Positions 1-9,627 are shown, counted from the first letter of the stretch. The stretch: 64,000 nt of DNA from Niallia endozanthoxylica (GCF_008710145.1 NZ_VYKL01000015.1:186001-250000); one strand, 5' to 3'. Notes: generated from the letters alone by a model not told the origin. Numbers and translations: made by a program.

Positions 1-2033
1 CCTTGAACACGTACGGGCTTTGATGCACCGACAGGGAAAAACAACATATCCCCTCGACCTAATAGCTTCTCTGCTCCTCCCATATCAAGAATGGTCCTCG
101 AGTCTGTTGCAGATGAAACAGCAAACGCGATTCTTGATGGAATATTTGCTTTAATGACACCCGTAATAACATCAACAGAAGGACGCTGTGTAGCAATAAT
201 GAGATGAATACCTGCTGCTCGCGCCATTTGAGCAAGTCTTGTAATGGAATCCTCTACGTCCGAGGAAGCAACCATCATTAAATCAGCAAGCTCGTCAACA
301 ATAACTACAATATACGGCAAAAGCGGCTGCTGACCTTCTTCTTCAACATTATGACGTCTTATATGCTCATTATACCCCTCGATATTTCTTGTACCGCTAT
401 GAGAGAAAAGATCATATCTTCGCTCCATTTCGTTTACAACTTTTTGCAGTGCCTGTGAAGCTTTTTTCGGATTTGTCACAACAGGAGCCAGCAAATGAGG
501 GATTCCGTTATAGACATTTAGTTCAACCATTTTCGGATCAACCATCATCAGCTTGACCTCATGTGGTTTTGCCCTCATAAGTATACTGGTAATAATCCCA
601 TTGATACAAACACTTTTCCCGCTCCCTGTCGCACCAGCAACAAGTAAATGAGGCATTTTATTCAGCTCTGCCAAAACGGCTTCGCCCGTTATATCACGGC
701 CCAAGCCAATCATCAGCTTGGATTCTGGTTTATTATTTTGCTTTGACTCTAAAACTTCACGTAATGAAACCATTGCAATCTCTGTATTTGGAACTTCAAT
801 GCCAATCGCTGACTTTCCTGGTATTGGTGCTTCCATTCGAATATCTTTTGCCGCTAAAGCTAGTGCAAGATCATCTGTTAAACTAACAATTTTACTTACC
901 TTTACCCCTACATCCGGATGTACTTCATATTTTGTAACCGCAGGTCCAAGATGTACCTGTGTAACCGATGCTTTTACACCAAAGCTTTGGAAAGTACGCT
1001 CAAGCTTAGCCGCATTTTCCTGAATTAAAGTATATTCCCCACTTTGGTCGGTGTGCTTAGGCTGATTTAAAAGGTCAATTGGTGGCAATTTATAATCTAC
1101 ATTTTCAACTTCTGTTACTTCGTTAAATGTAATCGGAGGTGTATCTTCCTCTATTACTGTTTCGGTCGCCTCTACCTTTTCTAATTCAGGTTTCTCAGTT
1201 TGCTGATAAGCACGTTCTGCAAAACTAGAAATAATCGGTTCCGGTCTGACGCTTTCCACTTGCTCCTCAAGAGCCGTGTGAATAATGGGATTTGCATCCT
1301 TATCTTCTTCTGACCGCTTACGTTTTCCCTCTGACTGCCTACCTTTTCCCTCTTGTCTAAGAGCACGTTTTTCTTCCCGCTTTTTTTGCTGATCCTCTTT
1401 CCAATTAAACATATCATCTTTAAAGGACAGCCATTGATTACCCATAAAGCGCCCAAACGAAGTAAATACTTTTCCAACCGCTTCACCAAATGTTTTCCCT
1501 GTCACAAGGATAAATCCAATTAATATAAAGACAAATGAAAGAAGCTTTGTTCCAGCTTCATCAAATAAATAATGAAAAAGTGCAAATAATACAGCCCCTG
1601 CCATGCCACCGCCAAGATCAGCTGTACTTGCTTCCCCGCGCACTTCGAGCCAATATAATTCCCATGTGTTAGCAATTACACTGGGACTTGCCAACTTGTC
1701 TCCATTTGAGAGGAGCTGAAACAGTGTAATATGACTTAATAATAAGAGAGCAAAAATGATAATATATATCCCGATAAGCTTTGTTGAAAAAAGAAAGGGG
1801 CGTTGTCTTTTCCACATTAAATATCCGCCATAGATAATCATACCAACAAGCCCAATTACATACCATTCGCCGATAAAAAAACGGTAAAATAGTACAACCG
1901 CATGACCGACAGCCCCTAAATCAGCCATTGAAATAATCGACAGGGTAATTAATAAAAGGGCAACTAATTCGAATTGAATGGTTTGTTTGAGATGAGTTTT
2001 ATTTCTTGATTGTCGCCTTTTTCTTTTGACCAT
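1..2033 (-). CDS. spoIIIE: DNA translocase SpoIIIE/FtsK family (3' end outside window)
   Basis: ATP-driven DNA pump that moves the chromosome into the forespore at the division septum. About 677 residues are present; the end of the motor and the gamma domain lie beyond base 1. The N-terminal ~175 residues hold about four hydrophobic membrane spans. A charged Lys/Arg/Glu-rich linker follows, then the motor domain with Walker A GATGSGKS near residue 465 and a Walker B-type [10 protein letters not shown] near 576. ATG start with AAGGTGA just upstream. It lies downstream of tepA-ylzJ, as in B. subtilis, with a hairpin between. The tepA/ylzJ neighbourhood supports SpoIIIE rather than the paralogue SftA. 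Confidence 0.95.
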   Translation of the reverse strand, partial: MVKRKRRQSRNKTHLKQTIQFELVALLLITLSIISMADLGAVGHAVVLFYRFFIGEWYVIGLVGMIIYGGYLMWKRQRPFLFSTKLIGIYIIIFALLLLSHITLFQLLSNGDKLASPSVIANTWELYWLEVRGEASTADLGGGMAGAVLFALFHYLFDEAGTKLLSFVFILIGFILVTGKTFGEAVGKVFTSFGRFMGNQWLSFKDDMFNWKEDQQKKREEKRALRQEGKGRQSEGKRKRSEEDKDANPIIHTALEEQVESVRPEPIISSFAERAYQQTEKPELEKVEATETVIEEDTPPITFNEVTEVENVDYKLPPIDLLNQPKHTDQSGEYTLIQENAAKLERTFQSFGVKASVTQVHLGPAVTKYEVHPDVGVKVSKIVSLTDDLALALAAKDIRMEAPIPGKSAIGIEVPNTEIAMVSLREVLESKQNNKPESKLMIGLGRDITGEAVLAELNKMPHLLVAGATGSGKSVCINGIITSILMRAKPHEVKLMMVDPKMVELNVYNGIPHLLAPVVTNPKKASQALQKVVNEMERRYDLFSHSGTRNIEGYNEHIRRHNVEEEGQQPLLPYIVVIVDELADLMMVASSDVEDSITRLAQMARAAGIHLIIATQRPSVDVITGVIKANIPSRIAFAVSSATDSRTILDMGGAEKLLGRGDMLFFPVGASKPVRVQ

Positions 2034-2061
2034 CGTATCACCTTACTGATATTGATTTAGT

Positions 2062-2096
2062 AATGAAGAGAGCAGCCTAAGGGCTGCTCTTCATTG
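2062..2096 (-). terminator. hairpin between ylzJ and spoIIIE, possible weak terminator
   Basis: Arms at 2069-2077 (AGAGCAGCC) and 2082-2090 pair perfectly around a 4-nt loop. The pairing extends outward for about five more base pairs past a 2-nt bulge. The minus-strand sequence after the stem is only moderately T-rich, so termination is probably partial. Confidence 0.5.
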
Positions 2097-2202
2097 TAGT
2101 AGTTTTATTATATCATATCAAGTAACCGAACACATATGCTAATCATGCAAAAATCTCCTCAACTGGTATATGATAGGATTCCATATTGTCAAAAAAATAA
2201 AA

Positions 2203-2424
2203 TCAAGAATATTTCTTGTTGGATAAAATGGCTCCTGGACAAAAACGATTGTCCATATAATGACTTGGATCACTGCTCATGACCTGCAAGACTCGATAAT
2301 CATGATTTTCATTCATTTCAACCAATAAAGGAATCCCTTCAAAATCAATGACTTTTTGTTTAGCATACTCTGATTCCTGTGTTTGATATACGAGTTCTTG
2401 CGGCATTGTTGTATAGAGTATCAT
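2203..2424 (-). CDS. ylzJ: YlzJ-like protein
   Basis: Small 73-residue protein recognised as the YlzJ-like family of Bacillaceae, from its [13 protein letters not shown] start and from its position between tepA and spoIIIE. Its molecular function is not established. Its ATG overlaps the tepA stop codon (ATGA type), so the two are almost certainly cotranslated. No membrane span or signal peptide is visible. The tail is short and polar with one Cys. Confidence rests on synteny and the family-like N-terminus. Confidence 0.85.
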   Translation of the reverse strand: MILYTTMPQELVYQTQESEYAKQKVIDFEGIPLLVEMNENHDYRVLQVMSSDPSHYMDNRFCPGAILSNKKYS

Positions 2425-3170
2425 TGCACAAGCCTCTCATTCTCTTCATTTCTTAGTTCAATTAATTCATTTAATTTTTTCAGTGCTTGTCCGATACCTC
2501 CAACCTCATCAATTAACCCAGAGTTGACAGCATCTATTCCAATAACATTTGTTCCGATATCTCGCGTTAAGTTGCCAGTAGCAAACATTAAATCTTTAAA
2601 ATGATTCTCACTTATTTTAGAATGTTTTGTCACAAACCTAATCACACGATCCTGCATTTTGTCTAAATACTCAAAGGTTTGTGGAACGCCAATCACTAGT
2701 CCTGTTAATCGTATTGGGTGAATCGTCATTGTCGCAGTTTCAGCTATAAAACTATAATCGCATGAAACAGCAATAGGAACTCCAATCGAGTGACCTCCTC
2801 CCAGCACAATCGACACAGTTGGTTTCGATAATGATGAAAGCATTTCAGAAATCGCAAGTCCTGCTTCAACATCCCCGCCTACCGTGTTTAATATGATTAA
2901 TAGACCCTCTATTTTCGGATTTTGCTCAATAGCCACAAGCTGCGGTATGATGTGTTCATACTTCGTTGTTTTATTTTGCGGCGGCAGCTGAAGATGACCT
3001 TCTATTTGACCAATGATTGTCAGACAGTGTATTTTTGAATCCTGTGAAAGCTGAGGGACATTGGTTTGTCCAAGCTGTTGAATTTTTTCCATTAACGCAG
3101 AAGGTTTCTCTTCCTTTGTTGGTTCTTGATCCCCATTTCCATTATCATTTCGGACGAACTCCTTATCCAT
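2421..3170 (-). CDS. tepA: ClpP-family serine protease TepA
   Basis: 249-residue cytoplasmic protease of the ClpP/crotonase fold. In B. subtilis TepA has been linked to degradation of small acid-soluble spore proteins during germination, and earlier to protein translocation. The nucleophile is Ser128 in GGGHSIG and a His follows at about 151 in the MTIHPI stretch, matching the ClpP Ser-His order. The first ~45 residues are polar and probably disordered. ATG start at 3170 with AGGGAG upstream. It forms a two-gene unit with ylzJ and is preceded by a sigma-G-like promoter, which would suit a forespore protein. Confidence 0.92.
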   Translation of the reverse strand: MDKEFVRNDNGNGDQEPTKEEKPSALMEKIQQLGQTNVPQLSQDSKIHCLTIIGQIEGHLQLPPQNKTTKYEHIIPQLVAIEQNPKIEGLLIILNTVGGDVEAGLAISEMLSSLSKPTVSIVLGGGHSIGVPIAVSCDYSFIAETATMTIHPIRLTGLVIGVPQTFEYLDKMQDRVIRFVTKHSKISENHFKDLMFATGNLTRDIGTNVIGIDAVNSGLIDEVGGIGQALKKLNELIELRNEENERLVQ

Positions 3171-3202
3171 CTGTTATTCTCCCTTCAAAGACATGATAAA
3201 GA

Positions 3203-3233
3203 TAGTATGAGATGAGGAAAGATTTTTCATTCA
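3203..3233 (-). promoter_or_regulatory. candidate sigma-G promoter for tepA-ylzJ
   Basis: Read on the minus strand: TGAATG at 3228-3233, 18-nt spacer, CATACTA at 3203-3209. The -10 matches the forespore sigma-G/sigma-F type CATNNTA pattern and the -35 differs from TGAATA by one base. The TSS would be near 3196, about 26 nt before the ATG. Not experimentally supported. Confidence 0.55.
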
Positions 3234-3252
3234 AACATATGTTAATTATTGC

Positions 3253-3882
3253 TTATTTCGCATTCTTTACTTCTAGCAATTCTAAGAAGTGATGTAAGAC
3301 TCGAGCCGTCAATCCCCAAATCACTTTTCCTTTATACTGATAAAAATATTCGTCTAAATGGCGGAGCGTCCATTTGTAATTCTCTCCACCCGGTATTAAG
3401 TGAAGCGGAAAACCTTCCTCAGGAATCACCTGATAATAAATTTTATATACTTCCGGTTTTGTTTCTCGAAAAAACGATAGCGGCACCGTAAAAATTTCTC
3501 CAACTTCTGAAGCATTCGGATTTATCTGTTCTGGTTTTGTAATTCGGCCAACAAATGGATAGATAATATTACTTGAAGCATTTAACATAAAATCTAATGG
3601 GATAATATCTTCTATAGATGATTCATCAATTCCTAATTCTTCTGATGTTTCACGAATCGCACATTGTCTCTGATCAGCATCACTTTCATCTATTCTACCA
3701 CCCGGGAAGCATATTTCACCGGGCTGTCGACGTAAATTCATTGATCTCACTTCAAATAATATATGCGTCTCATTTTCAACCTCGACAAGAGGGAGAAGCA
3801 CCGAATATTTTAGTAATTCAGCTTTTCCAAGAATAGACGGATCTCGCCCTTTTAATTTTTCCATTACCTTTGTGATATTCAA
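3253..3882 (-). CDS. Nudix hydrolase, CoA pyrophosphatase type
   Basis: 209-residue Nudix protein predicted to hydrolyse the pyrophosphate of CoA or its derivatives. The UPF0035/NuCoA signature R..PGEICFPGG ends at residue 62, directly before a Nudix box with RETSEELG at 77-84. The box has one residue more than MutT between GG and RE, as usual in CoA pyrophosphatases. TTG start at 3882 with GGGGTGA about 8 nt upstream; the next in-frame Met is six codons in and less well placed. From memory, B. subtilis has no gene here between rnjB and tepA, so this looks like a local insertion or lineage difference. Confidence 0.9.
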   Translation of the reverse strand: MNITKVMEKLKGRDPSILGKAELLKYSVLLPLVEVENETHILFEVRSMNLRRQPGEICFPGGRIDESDADQRQCAIRETSEELGIDESSIEDIIPLDFMLNASSNIIYPFVGRITKPEQINPNASEVGEIFTVPLSFFRETKPEVYKIYYQVIPEEGFPLHLIPGGENYKWTLRHLDEYFYQYKGKVIWGLTARVLHHFLELLEVKNAK

Positions 3883-3927
3883 TCTGTTTCACCCCAAGAC
3901 TTTGTTTAGTATTAAGTTATAATATCT

Positions 3928-3960
3928 ACTATAACATTCATTATTTGAGAAATTTGTCAA
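3928..3960 (-). promoter_or_regulatory. candidate sigma-A promoter for the Nudix gene
   Basis: Minus strand: a perfect -35 TTGACA at 3955-3960. An extended TGTTATAGT lies at 3928-3936 but gives a 21-nt spacer. The alternative -10 TGTTAT at 3931-3936 gives 18 nt but matches only 4 of 6. It lies between the rnjB terminator and the start codon, where a promoter is expected. Confidence 0.4.
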
Positions 3961-4003
3961 AGCAATGAAGGAAGGAAAGACTTTCGTCTTAACAAATGGA
4001 AAT

Positions 4004-4031
4004 GAGGCCGATTTAAAAATTAATCAGCCTC
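4004..4031 (-). terminator. terminator-like hairpin after rnjB
   Basis: GAGGC-type arms at 4004-4014 and about 4022-4031 pair over ten positions with one wobble around an A/T-rich loop, 37 nt past the rnjB stop. The downstream T content is modest. Confidence 0.5.
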
Positions 4032-4067
4032 ACAACTTATCAATGATTTGATAAAAATATATAGATA

Positions 4068-5738
4068 CTATTTTACTTCCATGATAATTGGCAGAATCAT
4101 TGGTCTGCGTTTTGTTTTTTCATATAAAAATTGGTTTAAACAATCACGCATGTCCTGTTTGATTACGGCCCAATCAAAGGAGTCTCTTAAAATACTTTGA
4201 TCAACTATATCGCGTACTCGTTTTGAAGCCTCATCAAGGAGCTTTTCAGATTCTCTTACATAGACAAACCCTCTTGAAATAATTTCTGGACCAGAAGAGA
4301 TTTTCTTTTCCTTTTTGTTAAGCGTAACAACAACAATAAGAATCCCATCCTGTGATAATAACTTACGGTCTCTTAATACGATATTTCCAACATCCCCGAC
4401 TCCGCTGCCATCAATCAGAATATTACCTGCAGGTACCCTGCCTGCAGGACGGATTCGATCATCTATTAACTCTATTACTTCCCCTTTTTCAGGAAGATAA
4501 ATACGATCATCGGTTAAGCCACATTCCTTAGCTACTTTTGCATGAGCTTTGAGCATCTTAAACTCTCCATGAACCGGGATGAAAAATTTCGGATTCATCA
4601 TATTGATCATAAATTTCAACTCTTCCTGACTGCCATGACTTGATGTATGATAAGAATTTTTACTAGCTAATACAATAGCACCTGCACGGAATAACATATC
4701 AACCGTTTTTGAAATAAACAGCTCATTTCCACGAAGGGCAGAAACTGCAAAAACAACAGTATCCCCTTTTTGAATATTGACATGTTTATGAATTTGTTTG
4801 GCCATTTTCTGCAACGCTTCAATTGGTTCCCCTTGGCGTCCGGTTGTTAAGATAACAATCTCATCATCTGGATAGTTTCGAATCTCTGAAACAGGAATAA
4901 TAATTTCATTATGAATTTGTAAATACTCAAGTTTAATGACCATATCAAATATACGCTGTAAGTTTTTTCCAACAATAGCCACTTTTCTTCTGCTTTCATA
5001 TGCTGCGTCAAAAATATGCTGAATTCGATTTAAATCAGAAGCAAAGCAAGCTGCAATAATTCTTCCTCTTGCATTATAAAAGGCATCATTCATTTCCCGG
5101 GCCACTACTGCTTCAGAAGGAGTATAACCAGGCTTTTCAGCATCTGTACTGTCAGATAATAAACACAGAACGCCCTTTTCTCCAATTTGCACCATTTTTC
5201 CAATTTCAGGTTTATATAAGTCACTAGCCGATTGATCAAACTTAAAATCACCCGTATGTACGATGATTCCCGCAGATGTATGAACACAAATAGCAACTGA
5301 ATCGGGGATACTGTGATTCGTTTTAAAAAAAGTGATGGTTGCCGAGTCAAATTCAAGGATAGAATCAGATGTAATTTCTCTAAATTGAGCCTTTTGCTGA
5401 GCATCCTGTTCATACATTTTCGTTTCGGCAAAAGCTAGAGTTAACTTCGTTCCGTAAACAGGGACATTTATTTCACGTAACAGATAAGATAAAGCACCGA
5501 TATGATCTTCATGTCCATGTGTTAAAAAAATCCCTTTTACTCTGCTTTTATTCTGCACTAAATAACTATAATCTGGGATTACAATATCAATTCCGAGCAT
5601 TTCATTTTCAGGAAACATTAGACCGGCATCAATGACAAATATATCTTCATCTACTTCAACTATATACATGTTTTTGCCGATTTCGCCAACTCCCCCAATT
5701 GCAATAAGTTTAATACTCTCATTTTCTTTTCTCTTCAA
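4068..5738 (-). CDS. rnjB: ribonuclease J2
   Basis: 556-residue metallo-beta-lactamase/beta-CASP ribonuclease, partner of RNase J1 in mRNA decay and rRNA maturation. Metal motif HGHEDH at 74-79, a second metal region HTGDFKF, the beta-CASP region, and a late HGEF motif near residue 390. The C-terminus is the typical KRRPMILPI tail. Assigned J2 from its place after dapA and its GGVGEIGKN start. Unlike B. subtilis J2 as I recall it, the catalytic motifs here are intact. Start is TTG at 5738 with AGGAGG 9 nt upstream; no ATG is in frame nearby. It is monocistronic, with its own promoter. Confidence 0.93.
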   Translation of the reverse strand: MKRKENESIKLIAIGGVGEIGKNMYIVEVDEDIFVIDAGLMFPENEMLGIDIVIPDYSYLVQNKSRVKGIFLTHGHEDHIGALSYLLREINVPVYGTKLTLAFAETKMYEQDAQQKAQFREITSDSILEFDSATITFFKTNHSIPDSVAICVHTSAGIIVHTGDFKFDQSASDLYKPEIGKMVQIGEKGVLCLLSDSTDAEKPGYTPSEAVVAREMNDAFYNARGRIIAACFASDLNRIQHIFDAAYESRRKVAIVGKNLQRIFDMVIKLEYLQIHNEIIIPVSEIRNYPDDEIVILTTGRQGEPIEALQKMAKQIHKHVNIQKGDTVVFAVSALRGNELFISKTVDMLFRAGAIVLASKNSYHTSSHGSQEELKFMINMMNPKFFIPVHGEFKMLKAHAKVAKECGLTDDRIYLPEKGEVIELIDDRIRPAGRVPAGNILIDGSGVGDVGNIVLRDRKLLSQDGILIVVVTLNKKEKKISSGPEIISRGFVYVRESEKLLDEASKRVRDIVDQSILRDSFDWAVIKQDMRDCLNQFLYEKTKRRPMILPIIMEVK

Positions 5739-5788
5739 AACAAGCTTCCTCCTATGTTGTATTACGCCGATCGAAATCAGATACCTTT

Positions 5789-5818
5789 ATTATACTTGAA
5801 ATTAGAAAACCTTTACAA
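5789..5818 (-). promoter_or_regulatory. sigma-A promoter for rnjB
   Basis: Minus strand: -35 TTGTAA at 5813-5818 (4 of 6), 18-nt spacer, perfect -10 TATAAT at 5789-5794. It lies between the dapA terminator and the rnjB ribosome binding site, about 50 nt before the start. Confidence 0.65.
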
Positions 5819-5900
5819 CTACGAAGTAGGTTATCACTCCATGTACCCTGCTCGGCAGCTAATAAACAACAACCATTATTCGAGAAAATGATTTTATATA

Positions 5901-5939
5901 AATGAAAACCAGCCAAGATAACTGTGGCTGGTTTTCATT
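5901..5939 (-). terminator. intrinsic terminator of the asd-dapG-dapA operon
   Basis: A perfect 15-bp inverted repeat (5901-5915 with 5925-5939) around a 9-nt loop, with A/T-rich flanks giving U-runs on both strands. It starts 9 nt after the dapA stop. Confidence 0.88.
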
Positions 5940-5947
5940 TATAATTA

Positions 5948-6823
5948 TTATTTTTTAATAAGCAATAGCTGGGATAACTGTTCCCTTTCTTTTTCTGTCA
6001 ACGGGACGAGAGGGAGACGAACAGTACCAACATCCAGCCCTTTTAACTGTAAAGCAGTTTTCACCGGTACAGGATTAGGAGCCTTAAATAACCCTTCCAT
6101 TATTGGCAGCAGCTGATGATGAAGCTTTGCAGCCCCTTTTATATCACCTTGAAGAAACTTCGAAATCATTTCCTGCATTTCATTTCCAATTACATGTGAT
6201 GCAACAGAAATAACGCCATCTCCGCCAATTGCTAACACAGGTAATGTAACAGCATCATCTCCGGTGAAAAGCTGAAAATCATCATCTGTATTGGCAATAA
6301 TTTTGGTCATGCTATTTAAATTACCACTGGCCTCTTTGACAGCAACAATATTACTGATTTTTGAGAGCCTTATAATTGTTTCCGGTTCAATATTGATAAC
6401 AGATCTGCCAGGGATATTATATAACAGGACAGGAAGTAAAGTGCTTTCCGCTACAGACTTAAAGTGCTGATACAATCCCTCTTGGTTCGGTTTGTTATAA
6501 TATGGTGCCACAAGCATGATGCCGTCAACACCAATTTTTTCTGCCTTTTTTGTCAATTCAATCGTCTCATAAGTGTTATAGTTGCCAGTACCCGCAATGA
6601 CAGATACCCGATTATCGACTACTTTGACAACATGTTCAAATAATGCTAACTTTTCTTCTTTAGATAATGTGGGTGATTCTCCAGTTGTTCCGGATACAAC
6701 AAGTGATTCCGTACCATTAGCAATTAAATAATTAATTAGTTGAGTTGTTTTCGGAAAATCAATATGACCTTTGCTATCAAACGGGGTTACCATTGCCGTA
6801 GACACTCGACCAAAGCGTACCAT
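5948..6823 (-). CDS. dapA: 4-hydroxy-tetrahydrodipicolinate synthase
   Basis: Condenses aspartate semialdehyde with pyruvate, the first step committed to diaminopimelate, lysine and dipicolinate. 291 residues, normal TIM-barrel length. SGTTGES at 44-50 carries the conserved Thr residues, Tyr135 sits in LLYNIPGR, and the Schiff-base Lys163 in VAVKEAS. ATG at 6823 with GGAGTGG 5 nt upstream. It is the last gene after asd and dapG and is followed by a strong terminator. Its product also feeds dpaAB, encoded just upstream. Confidence 0.97.
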   Translation of the reverse strand: MVRFGRVSTAMVTPFDSKGHIDFPKTTQLINYLIANGTESLVVSGTTGESPTLSKEEKLALFEHVVKVVDNRVSVIAGTGNYNTYETIELTKKAEKIGVDGIMLVAPYYNKPNQEGLYQHFKSVAESTLLPVLLYNIPGRSVINIEPETIIRLSKISNIVAVKEASGNLNSMTKIIANTDDDFQLFTGDDAVTLPVLAIGGDGVISVASHVIGNEMQEMISKFLQGDIKGAAKLHHQLLPIMEGLFKAPNPVPVKTALQLKGLDVGTVRLPLVPLTEKEREQLSQLLLIKK

Positions 6824-6868
6824 CCAACCACTCCTTCCAAATTAGCGATTAGGAGCAGATCCTACCGG

Positions 6869-8080
6869 CTAATTTTCTTTATCCAACTCAAACACATCAT
6901 GCAAGGCATTAACAGCTGTAGATAAATCAACTTCTTTGATTAGAACCCAAATGGTTGTATGACTATCTGCAGATTGTAATATACGAATGCCATTCTCAGA
7001 CAAAGCACCTACAATTTTAGATGTAACACCAGGGACTCCTGCCATACCTGCACCGACAACAGACACTTTTGCACAATTCCTTTCAACAGCAGGCTCATGT
7101 CCAAGCGAGCGGAGAACAGAAATGGCCTTCTCTGTCATTTCTTCTGTAACGGTATAGACTACTTGATTGGGAGATATATTGATAAAATCAACACTGATTT
7201 TTTCATTGGCCATTGCTTTAAAAACCTCTGCCTGCAGATTATATTGATCTTTTTTGGCAAAAACTTTTATTTGAGTGACACTTGAAACATGAGCAATTCC
7301 AGTCACCATACGGTCTTTGACCATATTCTCACGAGACATCGAAGTAACTAAAGTACCTGGATTGTCTGAATATGTTGAACGAATTCGTATCGGTACTTTT
7401 GTTTGCATGGCAATCTCAACTGCCCTAGGGTGAATGACTTTCGCACCTTGATAGGCCATATTACATACTTCCGTGTAAGTGACAACTTCAAGCGGCCTTG
7501 CATTATCGGCAATACGAGGGTCAGCAGTCATGATACCTTCTACATCGGTAAAAATATCAATGAAATCCGCATTTAAAGCGACTCCAAGCGCAGCCGCCGA
7601 TGTATCGCTTCCACCTCTGCCGATAGTTGTTATATCTCCATTTTTTGCCTGACCTTGAAAACCGGCGACTACCACCACATCATGTGTTTCAAATGCATTC
7701 ATCAATCTCTCACATCTCATATCAATGATTTTTGCATTCATATGGTCATCATTTGTTCGAAACCCCGCTTGGGCGCCAGTTAAAGCTGTAGCTTTTATGC
7801 CTGCTTGTAATAACTGATTCGTAAAAACAACACTTGAAATAATTTCACCGCATGACAGTAATAAATCTGTTTCACGATTACTGATATTACTATTTGAACT
7901 ATTTACTAGTGAAAGCAGCGTATCTGTAGCATATGGGTCACCCTTGCGGCCCATAGCCGAAACGACCACTGCTACTTTATATCCCTCGTCTAGTGCAGAT
8001 TGAATATGTTTTTTTGCATGCTCGCGACCTTTATCGTCACGGACGGAGGTTCCGCCAAATTTCTGGACGATTATTTTCAT
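6869..8080 (-). CDS. dapG: aspartate kinase I, diaminopimelate-sensitive type
   Basis: Phosphorylates aspartate to open the aspartate-family pathway. With ATG at 8080 (AGAGGTG upstream) it has 403 residues, the same size as B. subtilis DapG; the reading frame continues 24 codons upstream without a good start. The amino-acid kinase domain begins KFGGTSV and two ACT repeats fill the last ~150 residues. It sits between asd and dapA, which points to the DAP-regulated isozyme rather than LysC or ThrD. A six-codon frame with a fair ribosome binding site (8101-8121) lies just upstream and is probably chance. Confidence 0.95.
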   Translation of the reverse strand: MKIIVQKFGGTSVRDDKGREHAKKHIQSALDEGYKVAVVVSAMGRKGDPYATDTLLSLVNSSNSNISNRETDLLLSCGEIISSVVFTNQLLQAGIKATALTGAQAGFRTNDDHMNAKIIDMRCERLMNAFETHDVVVVAGFQGQAKNGDITTIGRGGSDTSAAALGVALNADFIDIFTDVEGIMTADPRIADNARPLEVVTYTEVCNMAYQGAKVIHPRAVEIAMQTKVPIRIRSTYSDNPGTLVTSMSRENMVKDRMVTGIAHVSSVTQIKVFAKKDQYNLQAEVFKAMANEKISVDFINISPNQVVYTVTEEMTEKAISVLRSLGHEPAVERNCAKVSVVGAGMAGVPGVTSKIVGALSENGIRILQSADSHTTIWVLIKEVDLSTAVNALHDVFELDKEN

Positions 8081-8243
8081 CGTAACACCTCTAAATCCAT
8101 TTAATGATATGGACTTTTCATGATTTTTTGTTCCTCTAGATGCTGTCTCCATTCATTAGCAGGTAGCTATTGCTGTGAAAATAACTAGTTCATCCGAGAC
8201 ATACCTGTATTAGAAAAATATATGAATAAGAACTAAGAATTTT

Positions 8244-9293
8244 TTATTTCACTAAACCAAGTTTAATTAGACTTTCTGCAATTTGAACGGAATTCCAAGC
8301 AGCACCTTTTAATAAATTATCAGATACAACCCAAAGATGGAAACCTTTTTCATCATGTAAATCTTTACGGATACGTCCAACAAATACATCATTCTTTCCA
8401 ACACAATCAGCAGGCATTGGATAGACTTGATTTTCCGGATCATCCTGCAATACTACTCCTGGAGCATCCTTCAATAGCTCCTTCAAATCAGCTGCTGTCA
8501 CTCCTTCGGTATCCACTTCAATAAATACTGATTCTGAGTGACCTACCGCTACCGGAAGACGTACGCATGTTGCAGCAACACTTAATTCTGGTCTATGCAT
8601 GATTTTTTTCGTTTCATTTATCATTTTCATTTCTTCGTACGTAAAACCATTTTCCTGGAATAAGTCAATCTGAGGAATCGCATTAAAAGCAATTTGATAA
8701 TGCTTTTTATCGCCCTTAACAGGCAGAATTTTCGGTTCAAATTCTTCATTGTTAATAATCGCTTTTGTTTGCTCATTTAATTCCTCAACTGCGACAGCGC
8801 CAGATCCTGAAACGGCCTGGTAAGTTGATACGATTACTTTATTTAAACCGTACTTTTGTCTAATTGGCTCAAGTGCTACAACCATTTGAATGGTTGAACA
8901 GTTTGGATTGGCAATAATCCCATTATGGTTTAGTAAGTCATTTTCATTTACTTCAGGTACAACAAGAGGGACATTTTCATCCATACGGAACGCACTAGTA
9001 TTATCGACACAAATAGCACCGCGTTTAACTGCTTCAGGCGCTAATTCTTTTGATACACTTCCCCCTGCACTGAATAAAGCAATATCCACACCTTCAAAGC
9101 TTTCAGGCTTCGCTTCTTGTACTGTATATTCAGCTCCATTTACCTGCACTTTTGTACCAGCAGATCGAGCGGACGATAATAAAGTTAATTTTCCAATTGG
9201 AAACTGTCTATCCTCTAGTGTTTTTAACATTTGTTGCCCAACTGCTCCTGTTGCTCCAACTACTGCTACGTGGAATCCTTTTTTCTGTTCCAT
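8244..9293 (-). CDS. asd: aspartate-semialdehyde dehydrogenase
   Basis: NADPH-dependent reduction of aspartyl phosphate to aspartate semialdehyde. N-terminal Rossmann motif VVGATGAVG at 11-19, catalytic Cys132 in NPNCST, and a conserved [11 protein letters not shown] segment. ATG at 9293 is chosen: AAGGGGAG lies 6 nt upstream, whereas the TTG at 9311 overlaps that site. 349 residues, close to the family norm. It heads the asd-dapG-dapA unit, downstream of dpaAB by more than 330 nt. Confidence 0.96.
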   Translation of the reverse strand: MEQKKGFHVAVVGATGAVGQQMLKTLEDRQFPIGKLTLLSSARSAGTKVQVNGAEYTVQEAKPESFEGVDIALFSAGGSVSKELAPEAVKRGAICVDNTSAFRMDENVPLVVPEVNENDLLNHNGIIANPNCSTIQMVVALEPIRQKYGLNKVIVSTYQAVSGSGAVAVEELNEQTKAIINNEEFEPKILPVKGDKKHYQIAFNAIPQIDLFQENGFTYEEMKMINETKKIMHRPELSVAATCVRLPVAVGHSESVFIEVDTEGVTAADLKELLKDAPGVVLQDDPENQVYPMPADCVGKNDVFVGRIRKDLHDEKGFHLWVVSDNLLKGAAWNSVQIAESLIKLGLVK

Positions 9294-9627
9294 TTTTTGC
9301 TCCCCTTCCAATTCTGTAAAAATTACGACTATTTTTTTAGTACTAGAACGTCACTTTATTATATGAGGAATATTTCAGTTTGATAAGGTCAACCTAATAA
9401 AAAGACGACGCTAAGAGTAACTATACTTAATTATATAGCGAATCGACTCTACACTCTACCCAATTTATCAAAACTAAATTAGGCAGGGACTTTACAGCTT
9501 GAATGACTTTATTACCTCATACAAAGAAGGCGCGGTAATTTGACCTGTCGCCATCTTTCTACTATAATAACATTTATTTTAAAACAATCAATCAGGAAAC
9601 AATTATACTTTTATGGGAAAATTAATC
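9294..9627. other. intergenic region dpaB-asd, promoter and long leader
   Basis: 334 nt without a gene. It holds a good promoter near its upstream end (9564-9591), so asd mRNA would carry a leader of about 260 nt. A 6-bp repeat ATTACC/GGTAAT at 9511-9516 and 9534-9539 is visible. I could not recognise a lysine riboswitch or T-box in the leader. Confidence 0.5.
9564..9591 (-). promoter_or_regulatory. sigma-A promoter (extended -10) for asd-dapG-dapA
   Basis: Minus strand: -35 TTGATT at 9586-9591, 16-nt spacer, -10 TATTAT at 9564-9569 preceded by TGT, forming an extended -10. It starts transcription near 9557 and would let the DAP genes be expressed in vegetative cells independently of dpaAB. 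Confidence 0.6.

Noticed and set aside
8101..8121. Six-codon frame with AGAGGA upstream, just before dapG, as a leader peptide
   Set aside because: No run of regulatory codons and no terminator or antiterminator structure around it.
9357..9365. CATATAATA on the minus strand, a sigma-K or sigma-E type -10 upstream of asd
   Set aside because: No AC or sigma-E-type -35 at the right distance, and TTGACC upstream is 23 nt away, too far for sigma-A.
8890..9366. 158-codon plus-strand frame opposite asd, the longest forward-strand frame noticed
   Set aside because: It mirrors the asd codons, has no ribosome binding site and resembles no known protein. Other plus-strand frames are similar shadows.
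9511..9545. ACCGCG stretch and ATTACC/GGTAAT repeat suggesting a T-box
   Set aside because: It lies near the start of the leader rather than the end, with no stem I, conserved T-box core or following terminator.
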